A DNA stretch of 5,879 nt from contig RFTO01000079.1 of the NCBI GenBank assembly GCA_009923375.1, forward strand, positions 1 to 5,879. Direction: 5' to 3'. Within the stretch, counting starts at the first letter, position 1, and the number at the start of each line of letters is the position of its first letter. Shown in pieces: positions 1 to 5,555 of the stretch. Under the pieces are notes generated by a model. That model did not search any database, had not been told where the DNA came from, and was given only the letters and a program-made list of their open reading frames with translations. This DNA is from Actinomycetota bacterium (lineage in GTDB: Bacteria; Actinomycetota; Actinomycetes; S36-B12; UBA5976). The position numbers and the translations under genes were made by a program.

Positions 1-84
1 GTAGGGATCGCTCATCGGTGTTGATCCGGAACCAGCACCAGAATCGGTAGCGGCGCTTTGCGTGTATTCGGTGTCGTTGCTCAT
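1..84 (-). CDS. nuoD: NADH-quinone oxidoreductase subunit D, N-terminal fragment (cut by window edge)
   Basis: The reading frame opens with ATG at 84-82 and stays open to position 1. It gives 28 residues rich in Ser, Thr, Gly and Asp (starting MSNDTEYTQS and ending SDPY). None of the conserved NuoD core is in the window, so the name rests on position: it is the next gene after nuoC in the fixed nuoABCD order. Its start overlaps the nuoC stop in an ATGA arrangement (81-84), which suggests translational coupling. A weak AGGT ribosome-binding match lies about 7 bases upstream, inside nuoC. NuoD is a peripheral-arm subunit that helps form the quinone site of complex I. A polar, flexible N-terminal tail like this one is plausible for the family. 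Identification is by context, not by motif. Confidence 0.75.
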   Translation of the reverse strand, partial: MSNDTEYTQSAATDSGAGSGSTPMSDPY

Positions 85-788
85 GAGTACGACCTGCGCT
101 TGTCTGGCGCCGAGATGGTGGCACCCTTGTATTCGATGTCAATCCCGCCGAGCGGGTAGTCCTTGCGCTGCGGGTGGCCGGGCCAGTCGTCCGGCATCTC
201 AATGCGCGTTAACGCGGGGTGGCCATCGAAGATAATGCCGAAGAAATCCCAGGTCTCGCGCTCATGCCAGTTGTTCGCTGGGTAAATGTCGACAACCGAC
301 GGGATATGCGGATCAGCATCGGGCACCGCCACCTCCAGTCGCACGCGCCTGTTGTACGACAGCGAGAGCAGCGGGTACACAGCATGTAGCTCGCGGCCTT
401 CCTCGAATGGGTAATGCACACCGTTAACGCCCATACACATTTCGAAGCGCAAGGTCGGCTCATCGCGGAACATCTGAGCCACTGCACGCAGGTGCTCGCG
501 GTGAACGAAGAACGTCATTTCACCATAAGCAACAACGACTTTTTCAAACACTTCACTGACTACTAGGCCAGCGTTCTTGATCGCTTCCTCAGCCGCATCG
601 GCGAGCACATCGAAGTCTCCGCCGTAAGGGCGGGCGCTCGGGGCGCCGATGGTGAACGACTGCACCAAGCCGCCGAAACCCGAGGTGTCACCACCCGCGG
701 ATGGGGCGAACATGCCGTGCTTGGTGTGAACAGTCGAGGGGGCAGCCGCTCCGCCGGAGATGATTGGGAGGTTCAGATTCTCGCTCAT
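81..788 (-). CDS. nuoC: NADH-quinone oxidoreductase subunit C (30 kDa subunit)
   Basis: This 235-residue protein is the hydrophilic NuoC subunit of the complex I peripheral arm, which with NuoB and NuoD connects the iron-sulfur chain to the quinone pocket. The family signature is clear at residues 174-213: W174-H-E-R-E-T-W-D181-F-F, then F-D-G-H-P190, R195-I, and R208-K-D-Y-P-L213. This is the 30 kDa subunit pattern ERExxD(F/L)(F/Y)...H...R..M.DDW.GHP.RKDYPL. Residues 60-150 form the usual alpha/beta region before it. The first 50 or so residues are Gly/Ala/Ser rich and look disordered. The ATG at 788-786 overlaps the nuoB stop (ATGA) and has an AAGGGG ribosome-binding site 8 bases upstream (802-797), which supports this start. 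It is a separate gene, not fused to nuoD as in Escherichia coli. No damage is visible. Confidence 0.96.
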   Translation of the reverse strand: MSENLNLPIISGGAAAPSTVHTKHGMFAPSAGGDTSGFGGLVQSFTIGAPSARPYGGDFDVLADAAEEAIKNAGLVVSEVFEKVVVAYGEMTFFVHREHLRAVAQMFRDEPTLRFEMCMGVNGVHYPFEEGRELHAVYPLLSLSYNRRVRLEVAVPDADPHIPSVVDIYPANNWHERETWDFFGIIFDGHPALTRIEMPDDWPGHPQRKDYPLGGIDIEYKGATISAPDKRRSYS

Positions 789-1339
789 CGCAGCAGCCCC
801 TTCATCTCTAAAGTGGACGGAGCTGCGAGAGCTAACTGCTCGTTCGCGACGATTTCTTTGGCGCGGTTCGGGCCGAGCTTGGTCGCCGAAATTTGGTCAT
901 GCAACTTCAAGATTGCATCGATGAGCATCTCGGGTCGCGGCGGACAGCCAGGCAGGTAAATGTCAACCGGCACAACGTGATCGACGCCCTGCAAAATCGC
1001 GTAGTTATTGAACATTCCGCCGCTAGAAGCGCACACGCCCATCGCCAACACCCACTTCGGGCCGGCCATTTGGTCGTAAATCTGCCGCAACACGGGCGCC
1101 ATCTTTTGACTAACACGACCGGCGACGATCATCAAGTCAGCCTGGCGTGGTGAGGCTCGGAAGACCTCCATGCCGAAGCGCGCAAGGTCGTAACGCGCGC
1201 CACCGGTGGTCATCATCTCGATGGCACAGCACGCCAAACCGAAGGTGGCTGGCCACAAAGCGCTCTTGCGCGCGTAGCCGGCGAACTGCTCCACGGTGGT
1301 GAGCAAGAAGCCGCTCGGCAACTTCTCCTCTAAGCCCAT
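785..1339 (-). CDS. nuoB: NADH-quinone oxidoreductase subunit B (N2 iron-sulfur cluster subunit)
   Basis: This 184-residue protein is NuoB (PSST/20 kDa), which carries the terminal [4Fe-4S] cluster N2 that passes electrons to quinone. All four expected ligands are present: the adjacent pair C37-C38 in GLACCAIEM, C103 in GVCASSGGMFNNYA, and C132 in LPGCPPRPE. Other family landmarks are ARYDLARFGMEVFRASPRQADL at 48-69 (read as two blocks) and the GRVSQKMAP segment at 74-82. The length is normal for the family. The ATG at 1339-1337 has AAGGA 6 bases upstream (1350-1346), with a second purine-rich GAGGT just before it. Its stop overlaps the start of nuoC by 4 bases, and it follows nuoA after 49 bases with no gene between. 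The gene is intact, and its cysteine set indicates a functional electron-transfer subunit. Confidence 0.98.
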   Translation of the reverse strand: MGLEEKLPSGFLLTTVEQFAGYARKSALWPATFGLACCAIEMMTTGGARYDLARFGMEVFRASPRQADLMIVAGRVSQKMAPVLRQIYDQMAGPKWVLAMGVCASSGGMFNNYAILQGVDHVVPVDIYLPGCPPRPEMLIDAILKLHDQISATKLGPNRAKEIVANEQLALAAPSTLEMKGLLR

Positions 1340-1388
1340 GTCTTGTCCTTACCTCGGTTGCTTGAACTCGGTGATTCTTGGTAACGCG

Positions 1389-1748
1389 TCAGTCCCATTC
1401 CAAACCACCGCGGCGCCACACGTACGCGTATGCGACGAGCACCGTCACGATGAACAACACCATCTCCACCAGGCCGAAAAGAGCCATCCGGTCGAACGTA
1501 ACCGCCCACGGATAGAGGAACACGATTTCAATATCGAAAACGATGAAAAGCATCGCTGTGAGGTAGTACTTCACCGGGAATCGACCGCCGCCGACGGGCT
1601 GTGGGGTCGGCTGAATACCACATTCGTAAGCCTCCAAGCGGGCCCGGTTGTAGCGCTTTGGCCCGGTGACAGCACCTGCAGCGACCGAGAATATGGCGAA
1701 GCCGAAGGCGAGCAGGCCGAGGATGAAAATCGGGAGATAGACGCTCAC
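1389..1748 (-). CDS. nuoA: NADH-quinone oxidoreductase subunit A (membrane subunit)
   Basis: This 119-residue membrane protein is NuoA (ND3 homologue), a three-helix subunit of the complex I membrane arm at the joint with the peripheral arm. Likely membrane segments lie at about residues 4-26, 62-83 and 88-110. The hallmark loop between helices 1 and 2 contains YECG (Y41-C43-G44), the cysteine loop that lies near the quinone site in ND3 proteins. The conserved FDIEIVFLYPWA stands at 71-82, with its acidic D72 and E74. The start is GTG at 1748-1746, supported by a strong AAGGGGAG ribosome-binding site 8 bases upstream. It is the first gene of the nuo operon as seen here. The upstream 297 bases carry no convincing gene, so the operon promoter probably lies there, or transcription reads through from menG. 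Confidence 0.97.
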   Translation of the reverse strand: MSVYLPIFILGLLAFGFAIFSVAAGAVTGPKRYNRARLEAYECGIQPTPQPVGGGRFPVKYYLTAMLFIVFDIEIVFLYPWAVTFDRMALFGLVEMVLFIVTVLVAYAYVWRRGGLEWD

Positions 1749-2045
1749 GAAGCGGGCTCCCCTTCTAGGTCGGCATGGCTAACTCCCGAGTCGGCAGGAC
1801 TCGGGGTAACGGGTCTTCCCAATCCTAGAAGCCAACGCTCGCTCGCGCCTGATCTGGGTCGCAAGTCGTCCGCGTTTCTTCGGAAATTGTGGCTGCAGGC
1901 AGGTGGGTGGGTGGTTATGTGAATGCAAGACACGGGTGGTCGCCGCCCATGCGGCACGCGGTGCTTCGCGACTGCTGCGCATGGCTCGCTGCCGCACCCA
2001 TGCCGCACAGACGGCGCGAACGCATTCGTCTGGGGCCGTGTTTGC
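1749..2045. other. Gene-free spacer between menG and nuoA, with small palindromes
   Basis: These 297 bases separate the menG stop from the nuoA start, both on the minus strand. No protein-like frame was recognised; the open frames have a Cys/His/Arg/Pro-rich, non-coding look. The stretch holds a perfect 7-base inverted repeat, CCCGAGT (1785-1791) with ACTCGGG (1799-1805), about 37 bases before nuoA. It also holds a 5-base stem with a 4-base loop (1942-1955) and an inverted repeat GCATGG (1979-1984) with CCATGC (1998-2003). None is followed by a T-run on either strand, so none is a standard intrinsic terminator. A TAGGAT box (minus strand, 1827-1822) could be a -10 element for the nuo operon, but no good -35 partner is visible. 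The likely content is the menG transcript end and the nuo promoter with its leader. Confidence 0.5.
1757..1764 (-). promoter_or_regulatory. Ribosome-binding site of nuoA
   Basis: On the minus strand this reads AAGGGGAG and lies 8 bases before the GTG start of nuoA (1748). It is the strongest Shine-Dalgarno-like match in the window. It decides the GTG start, because no ATG lies at a suitable place nearby. Confidence 0.7.
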
Positions 2046-2735
2046 TTAGTTTTGGGCTCGGTGCAGGGCGACGATGCCGCCGGTCACGTTGAGCCAGCTG
2101 ACCTTCTGCCAGCCAGCTGCCTGGATCTGGGCGGCAAGACCAGATTGGTCAGGCCAGGCAAGGATGGAATCGGCAAGGTACTCATATGCCGCGGGGTTGC
2201 TCGCGAAGCGCCGCGCCGCCCAGCGCAGGAAGGTCACCAAGTAGGTCTGGTAAACCGTGCGGAAGATGCTGTTGGTCGGTGTGCTGAACTCGCAGATAAG
2301 CAGTCGTCCACCGGGCTTGACCACGCGACGCATCTCGGTGAGTGCCCGCGGCACATCTTGAACGTTGCGCAACCCGAAGGAAATGGTGGCGGCGTCGAAG
2401 CTGGCGTCGGCGAAAGGGAGATTCAGCGCATCCGCGGCGCAAAAGTTCATGCCTGCGTATTGCGAGGCGCCTTGGCGGAGCATGCCGAGGGAGAAATCAG
2501 CCGAGACCACCTGAGCACCGGTAGCAGCCAAGGCGAGACTCGAGGTGCCGGTGCCTGCTGCTAGATCCAAGATGCGCTCACCGGCTTGCGGAGCGAGGGC
2601 CTCGGTCACGCGCACTCGCCAGCGGCGGGTCTGCCCCAGTGAGAGCAGGTCGTTGACGAGGTCGTAACGCTTAGCCACCCCGTCAAACATCGAAGCGACG
2701 TCAAACGGGTCCTTGTCCATCTCAGCGCGGCTCAC
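2046..2735 (-). CDS. menG: Demethylmenaquinone methyltransferase (UbiE/MenG family)
   Basis: With the preferred GTG start this is a 229-residue SAM-dependent class I methyltransferase that C-methylates demethylmenaquinone to menaquinone. Landmarks: the first UbiE/MenG signature region Y24-D-L-V-N...S-L-G-Q...W39; SAM motif I, D57-L-A-A-G-T-G-T64; the acidic residue D80 ending strand 2; the family block GLRNVQD at 121-127; and the second signature R137-V-V-K-P-G-G...E149-F-S151. The open frame continues upstream to a TTG at 2765. I chose GTG at 2735 because the protein then begins MSRAEMDKDPFDVASMFDG, matching how actinobacterial MenG proteins usually begin. An ATG at 2720 is a third option. 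No Shine-Dalgarno site precedes the GTG, so the message may be leaderless. It lies upstream of nuo on the same strand and divergent from menF. UbiE of ubiquinone makers is related, but menF and menD alongside point to menaquinone. Confidence 0.93.
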   Translation of the reverse strand: MSRAEMDKDPFDVASMFDGVAKRYDLVNDLLSLGQTRRWRVRVTEALAPQAGERILDLAAGTGTSSLALAATGAQVVSADFSLGMLRQGASQYAGMNFCAADALNLPFADASFDAATISFGLRNVQDVPRALTEMRRVVKPGGRLLICEFSTPTNSIFRTVYQTYLVTFLRWAARRFASNPAAYEYLADSILAWPDQSGLAAQIQAAGWQKVSWLNVTGGIVALHRAQN

Positions 2736-2742
2736 ACTCGGG

Positions 2743-2748
2743 ATTGTG
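2743..2748 (-). promoter_or_regulatory. Possible -10 box for a leaderless menG transcript
   Basis: The minus strand reads CACAAT here, matching four of the six bases of TATAAT. It ends 7 bases before the preferred GTG start of menG (2735), which would place transcription start at or next to the start codon. There is no clear -35 element and the first base is not T, so this is a weak call. Confidence 0.2.
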
Positions 2749-2786
2749 TCACTAGCGCACGGCAAGCGGGCAGTGAACCTGCGGTT

Positions 2787-2792
2787 TACGCT
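2787..2792 (+). promoter_or_regulatory. Possible -10 box for a leaderless menF transcript
   Basis: TACGCT fits the TANNNT pattern of actinobacterial -10 boxes and ends 6 bases before the menF ATG at 2799. Transcription would begin at the A of the ATG. No Shine-Dalgarno-like sequence lies in front of this ATG, which agrees with leaderless translation. No good -35 match is visible. Confidence 0.35.
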
Positions 2793-2798
2793 TCCACC

Positions 2799-3788
2799 AT
2801 GAGCGGGGACAGTGCAACTGCGACGGGCGAAAGCCTGGACACCTCTGGCGACACTCGTTCGCGCACCATCGCCAGCATCGAATTCTCGGCAATGCAGTTA
2901 TGGACGGATGCCGACCTCCTCGATTTCATCCCCGCCGAAGGCACTGCCGCATGGATCCTCGGGCGCAATGAAGAGCAAAGCGGCTTGGTCGGCATCGGCA
3001 CAGCCGCGCGTTTCGAATGCAGCGGTCGCGAGCGCTTTGCCCGAGCACAGCGCTGGTGGAACCAGTGGCTGACTGAAACCGGGTTAGATGTTTTTCCCGC
3101 CTTCGGGCGCGGGCCGATTGCTTTCATGTCGTTCGCCTTCGACGCCGATGCCGACGAGTCCGTGGTGGTGGTTCCCGAGTTCATCGTGGGGCGCAATGGA
3201 CTTCAGTGGTGGATCACTGGTCCTGCAGATGAGTTAGTCGACCTGCCGCAGCTCCTGCGTCGACTGCGTCGCCAAGATGAACCTGCCCCTCACACCCACA
3301 TAGGTTGGAGTGACGGCAGCATCGGTTTGGCGGAATGGCAGCAAGCCGTGGCTCGCGCTGTCGGCCGCATCGAAGCGCGCGACTTGGACAAAGTGGTGCT
3401 CGCCCGCGATGTCATCGGCGTCGCCGATGCGCCTATCGATGTCGCCTGGGTGATGCGCAGACTCAATGAGGCGTACTCCAACTGCTGGACTTTCTTCGTC
3501 GACGGCTTATTCGGTGCGACGCCCGAGCTGCTCGTCAGCCGCGAGGGAAGTCATGTGCACTCCCGGGTTCTTGCCGGCACCATGAAGCGCTCACGCGATG
3601 AGGTCATCGATCAAGAGGACGGCTATTGGGTCAAGCTCGAGGCTTGGGAAGTAGTGCTCGTTATGCCGTGCAGTCGGTGGCTGACGCTCTCGCTGCTCAC
3701 TGCACTGACTTATCCGTGCCGGCCGAGCCGTCGCTGCTGCAACTCGCGAATGTGCAACATCTGGCGACGGATGTCATCGGCGAGCTAG
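2799..3788 (+). CDS. menF: Isochorismate synthase, N-terminal part of a frame-broken gene
   Basis: This is the first piece of a chorismate-binding enzyme of the isochorismate synthase family (MenF/EntC type), which converts chorismate to isochorismate, the first step toward menaquinone. Family blocks are FGRGPIAFMSFAFD (102-115), VPEFIVGRNG (125-134), the DLDKVVLARD block (195-204) and TPELL...SRVLAGT (241-261). By alignment to EntC/MbtI, K198 and E243 would be the general base and acid; their spacing of 45 residues fits. Up to about residue 272 (near 3620) the frame reads as normal family sequence. Beyond that it becomes unrelated and ends at 3788, while the true C-terminal half continues in another frame from about 3626. 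The ATG at 2799 has no Shine-Dalgarno site but a -10-like box ending 6 bases away. The gene is divergent from menG and faces menD. Without the C-terminal half the product would be inactive. Confidence 0.88.
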   Translation: MSGDSATATGESLDTSGDTRSRTIASIEFSAMQLWTDADLLDFIPAEGTAAWILGRNEEQSGLVGIGTAARFECSGRERFARAQRWWNQWLTETGLDVFPAFGRGPIAFMSFAFDADADESVVVVPEFIVGRNGLQWWITGPADELVDLPQLLRRLRRQDEPAPHTHIGWSDGSIGLAEWQQAVARAVGRIEARDLDKVVLARDVIGVADAPIDVAWVMRRLNEAYSNCWTFFVDGLFGATPELLVSREGSHVHSRVLAGTMKRSRDEVIDQEDGYWVKLEAWEVVLVMPCSRWLTLSLLTALTYPCRPSRRCCNSRMCNIWRRMSSAS

Positions 3789-4114
3789 CAGCCGACACTC
3801 CGGTGGTTGCACTTGCTGCGTCTTTACATCCCACTGCCGCTGTGTGCGGAACGCCAACAGAACGTGCGGCAAAGGTGATTGTGGAGCTTGAGGGCATGAA
3901 CCGCGGCCGCTATGCCGCGCCGGTCGGCTGGAGTAGCGCCTACGGCGATGGGGAATATGGCATCGCCCTTCGCTGCGGAGAGATTCTCGATCATGAGCGC
4001 ACTCGGGTACGACTATTCGCCGGCTGCGGTTTGGTGGCAGCATCAACTCCGGAATCGGAGCGCGCTGAATCTGAAGCGAAGCTGCAGGCCATGCGCAGTG
4101 CGCTGACTCCGTGA
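3626..4114 (+). CDS. menF: Isochorismate synthase, C-terminal part of the same frame-broken gene
   Basis: This frame carries the rest of the chorismate-binding domain. Counting from its first in-frame start (TTG at 3626): NVQHLATDVIG (42-52), LHPTAAVCGTPT (67-78), LEGMNRGRYAAPVGW (88-102), GDGEYGIALRC (107-117) and the C-terminal TPESERAE block (141-148). By analogy with MbtI and TrpE, E145 and E148 there are Mg2+ ligands. The TTG is only where the frame can open, not a credible native start. The homology begins at about YAVQSV (13-18), which follows directly from the upstream fragment. The shift relative to that fragment equals one lost base or two gained bases. The K-x-x-x-E-H segment expected just before YAV, which supplies another Mg2+ ligand in this family, is not readable in any frame. 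Merged length would be about 437 residues, close to the family norm. Confidence 0.85.
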   Translation: MGQARGLGSSARYAVQSVADALAAHCTDLSVPAEPSLLQLANVQHLATDVIGELAADTPVVALAASLHPTAAVCGTPTERAAKVIVELEGMNRGRYAAPVGWSSAYGDGEYGIALRCGEILDHERTRVRLFAGCGLVAASTPESERAESEAKLQAMRSALTP

Positions 4115-4203
4115 GTTGAGCGCCCTTTACAGCCCCGCCGAATTTGCCGGCGCCGTGCCTTCCGTGTGTATGTAGTGCGGAACGCGGAGCAAGTGCGCCG
4201 CGT

Positions 4204-4259
4204 TATGGGTGCAACGATACGCAAGTGCAAGCCGTCAGGGTGCGCAGATAATAGCACCC
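4204..4259 (+). repeat. Copy 1 of a duplicated 56-base double-hairpin unit
   Basis: This copy aligns without gaps to 4285-4340, with 48 of 56 bases identical; the last 24 bases are identical. It folds into two hairpins. The first pairs 4200-4206 with 4217-4222 (6 base pairs, one bulged T, 10-base loop starting GGG). The second pairs CAGGGTGC (4236-4243) with GCACCCTG (4254-4261), leaving the 10-base loop GCAGATAATA. The unit lies between convergent menF and menD. Upstream, at 4136-4152, there is one more small stem (CGCCG/CGGCG) just after menF. There is no T-run, so a standard intrinsic terminator is not indicated. REP-like element, bidirectional terminator or small structured RNA are possible. 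Confidence 0.8.
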
Positions 4260-4284
4260 TGCCGTCGTGCGCGTGCGTTCGTTG

Positions 4285-4340
4285 TATGGGCGCAACAATA
4301 CACGAACGCAAGCCTGCAGGGTGCGCAGATAATAGCACCC
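4285..4340 (+). repeat. Copy 2 of a duplicated 56-base double-hairpin unit
   Basis: This is the second copy, 81 bases after the first. Its first hairpin is much longer: left arm 4274-4287 and right arm 4298-4310 make 13 base pairs with one bulged T and a 10-base loop, GGGCGCAACA. Its second hairpin pairs GGGTGC (4319-4324) with GCACCC (4335-4340) around the same loop, GCAGATAATA, as copy 1. The two copies differ at 8 positions, none in the second hairpin. In the first hairpin a C-G pair of copy 1 is replaced by T-A in copy 2. The copy ends 31 bases before the menD stop codon. Confidence 0.8.
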
Positions 4341-4370
4341 CTCGCCCCCCTAAGGTGCAGCAGCGACTAT

Positions 4371-5555
4371 CTAACTTCTGCGAAGTGCTGCGCGCATGTC
4401 CCGTGATTTCTCGCGATCGCACCCAGCGACCACAACGACCCTGATTCCTTTATGCGGACTTAGCGCATCTCGAAGTTGGGTCAGATCGAACGCCTCAACT
4501 GCATCAACGCCGTATCCACGCGCCAGCGCTACTAAGTCGAGGTCATGCGGTGTGCCAAACACCCGTTCGAACCATGGCGAATACTGCGCCGCTCCTTGCT
4601 CAAGATCGCTGAAGATGGCGCCGCCGTTGTCATCGTTCACCACGATCGTGAGAGATGGGCGCGGTTCATCCGCAGGAGAAAGCAAGCCGTTGCTCCCGTG
4701 CAGGAAGGCGATGTCGCCGATGAGCAAGTAGGTGTGCTGATCGGCGTAAGTCGCAACGCCGGCGGCGGTGGAGAGCAAGCCATCGATTCCATTCACTCCC
4801 AGATTCGCGATCACCTTCGGGCCGTTGTGATTGGCCACAAGATCAACGTCGCGGATGCTGCGCGATGCTGCGGCGAACACAAGTGCATCGTGTGCGCGGG
4901 CCGCTGCCAACACCTCCTGCGCGATGTGAATTCCGGTCGGCTGCTCGGCCCACTCGCGCAACGCCGAGTCGAGTTTGTTGTGTGCAGCATCATCCGCATC
5001 GCGCCACTTCTGCAACCACGAAGGTTCGGTAGCTGACATGTCCGCAAGTGCCGCAGCGAGCTGCCCTGCCGGGAGCGTCACATCCGCGGTGGCATAAGGA
5101 TCCGCCCAGCTGCCATAGGCGGCGAAGGCGATATGCGTCGGCACCTGCTCGCAAAGTCGTCGCAGGTGACGACCCAAACCGAAGCGGCCAAGGGAGATGG
5201 CGCACGTGGCCTCTTTCAAGAAGGCATCGGTCACGAGCGCGTGATGACGGATCGCCACGGATGAATCCCGCGTGCCTGCTGTGGGTTCCATCAACACAGG
5301 GACGCGCAACTCACGGGCAATCGTCAACGCTGCATGCGCTGCTGCAGTCTCGTGTTGAGGCAGATCACCGATGATGAACACTGGGCGTTCACCGAAATTG
5401 ATGGGCATCGGCGCGATGAATGCCTCGTCCGCTGGGCCCGGAACATCAACAACTGTTGGAGCATTCAACTGCGGCCACTGCGCATTTGGGACGAGGAGCG
5501 GCTCGGTTAAATGCATATTGCGGCACCGCGCTTTGCTCCTCGAGATGCATTCCAC
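4371..5555 (-). CDS. menD: SEPHCHC synthase MenD, central and C-terminal part of a frame-broken gene
   Basis: MenD is a thiamine diphosphate enzyme that joins 2-oxoglutarate to isochorismate, giving SEPHCHC (2-succinyl-5-enolpyruvyl-6-hydroxy-3-cyclohexene-1-carboxylate), the second step toward menaquinone. In this frame the family reading starts at M14-H-L-T-E-P-L, equivalent to the usual VHLNxPFxEPL. It continues through the central domain (GERPVFIIGDLP, 55-66) to the C-terminal cofactor domain: SRSIRDVDL (231-239), ANLGVNGIDGLLSTAAG (250-266), the Mg2+/thiamine diphosphate motif G280-D-I-A-F-L-H-G-S-N-G290, NDDNGGAIFSDLEQG (307-321) and the C-terminal DREKSRDM region (380-387). The ATG at 5555 lies in out-of-frame sequence and is not the native start; residues 1-13 have no meaning. 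The N-terminal third continues in another frame from about 5515 upward. The gene ends with TAG at 4371, facing menF. Confidence 0.9.
   Translation of the reverse strand: MECISRSKARCRNMHLTEPLLVPNAQWPQLNAPTVVDVPGPADEAFIAPMPINFGERPVFIIGDLPQHETAAAHAALTIARELRVPVLMEPTAGTRDSSVAIRHHALVTDAFLKEATCAISLGRFGLGRHLRRLCEQVPTHIAFAAYGSWADPYATADVTLPAGQLAAALADMSATEPSWLQKWRDADDAAHNKLDSALREWAEQPTGIHIAQEVLAAARAHDALVFAAASRSIRDVDLVANHNGPKVIANLGVNGIDGLLSTAAGVATYADQHTYLLIGDIAFLHGSNGLLSPADEPRPSLTIVVNDDNGGAIFSDLEQGAAQYSPWFERVFGTPHDLDLVALARGYGVDAVEAFDLTQLRDALSPHKGIRVVVVAGCDREKSRDMRAALRRS

Noticed and set aside
1902..1914. G-rich run (GGTGGGTGGGTGG) as a G-quadruplex
   Set aside because: The outer tracts have only two G, so only a weak two-layer structure is possible; chance is the simpler explanation.
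1296..1922. Long plus-strand open frame (208 codons) antisense to nuoA and the nuoB start
   Set aside because: It mirrors the clearly real nuoA on the other strand, has no recognisable domain and has a His/Arg/Glu-rich composition typical of antisense frames.
1745..2008. Minus-strand open frame of 87 codons whose stop overlaps the nuoA GTG
   Set aside because: The overlap is suggestive, but the protein is Cys/His/Pro/Arg rich without hydrophobic core patterns, starts at GTG without a ribosome-binding site, and matches no family I know.
1923..2564. Long plus-strand open frame (213 codons) antisense to menG
   Set aside because: menG on the minus strand has full family signatures; this frame has none and no convincing ribosome-binding site.
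2736..2765. A longer menG beginning at TTG 2765
   Set aside because: The extra 10 residues precede the SRAxxDKDP sequence where actinobacterial MenG normally begins, and no ribosome-binding site supports the TTG.
3600..3662. Programmed ribosomal frameshift in menF
   Set aside because: No X-XXY-YYZ slippery heptamer in the right phase is present, and the expected motif is missing in both frames, which a programmed shift would not explain.
4200..4340. CRISPR array or integron attC site
   Set aside because: There are only two copies with imperfect repeats and no cas genes. The GTT...AAC pairs do not match the attC core pattern, and there is no integrase or cassette context.
4166..4444. Plus-strand open frame encoding two similar blocks (MGATIRKCKPSGCADNST and MGATIHERKPAGCADNST)
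   Set aside because: The repeat arises because the 81-base period is a multiple of three. The frame runs into menD antisense, and the conservation follows the hairpins rather than the peptide.
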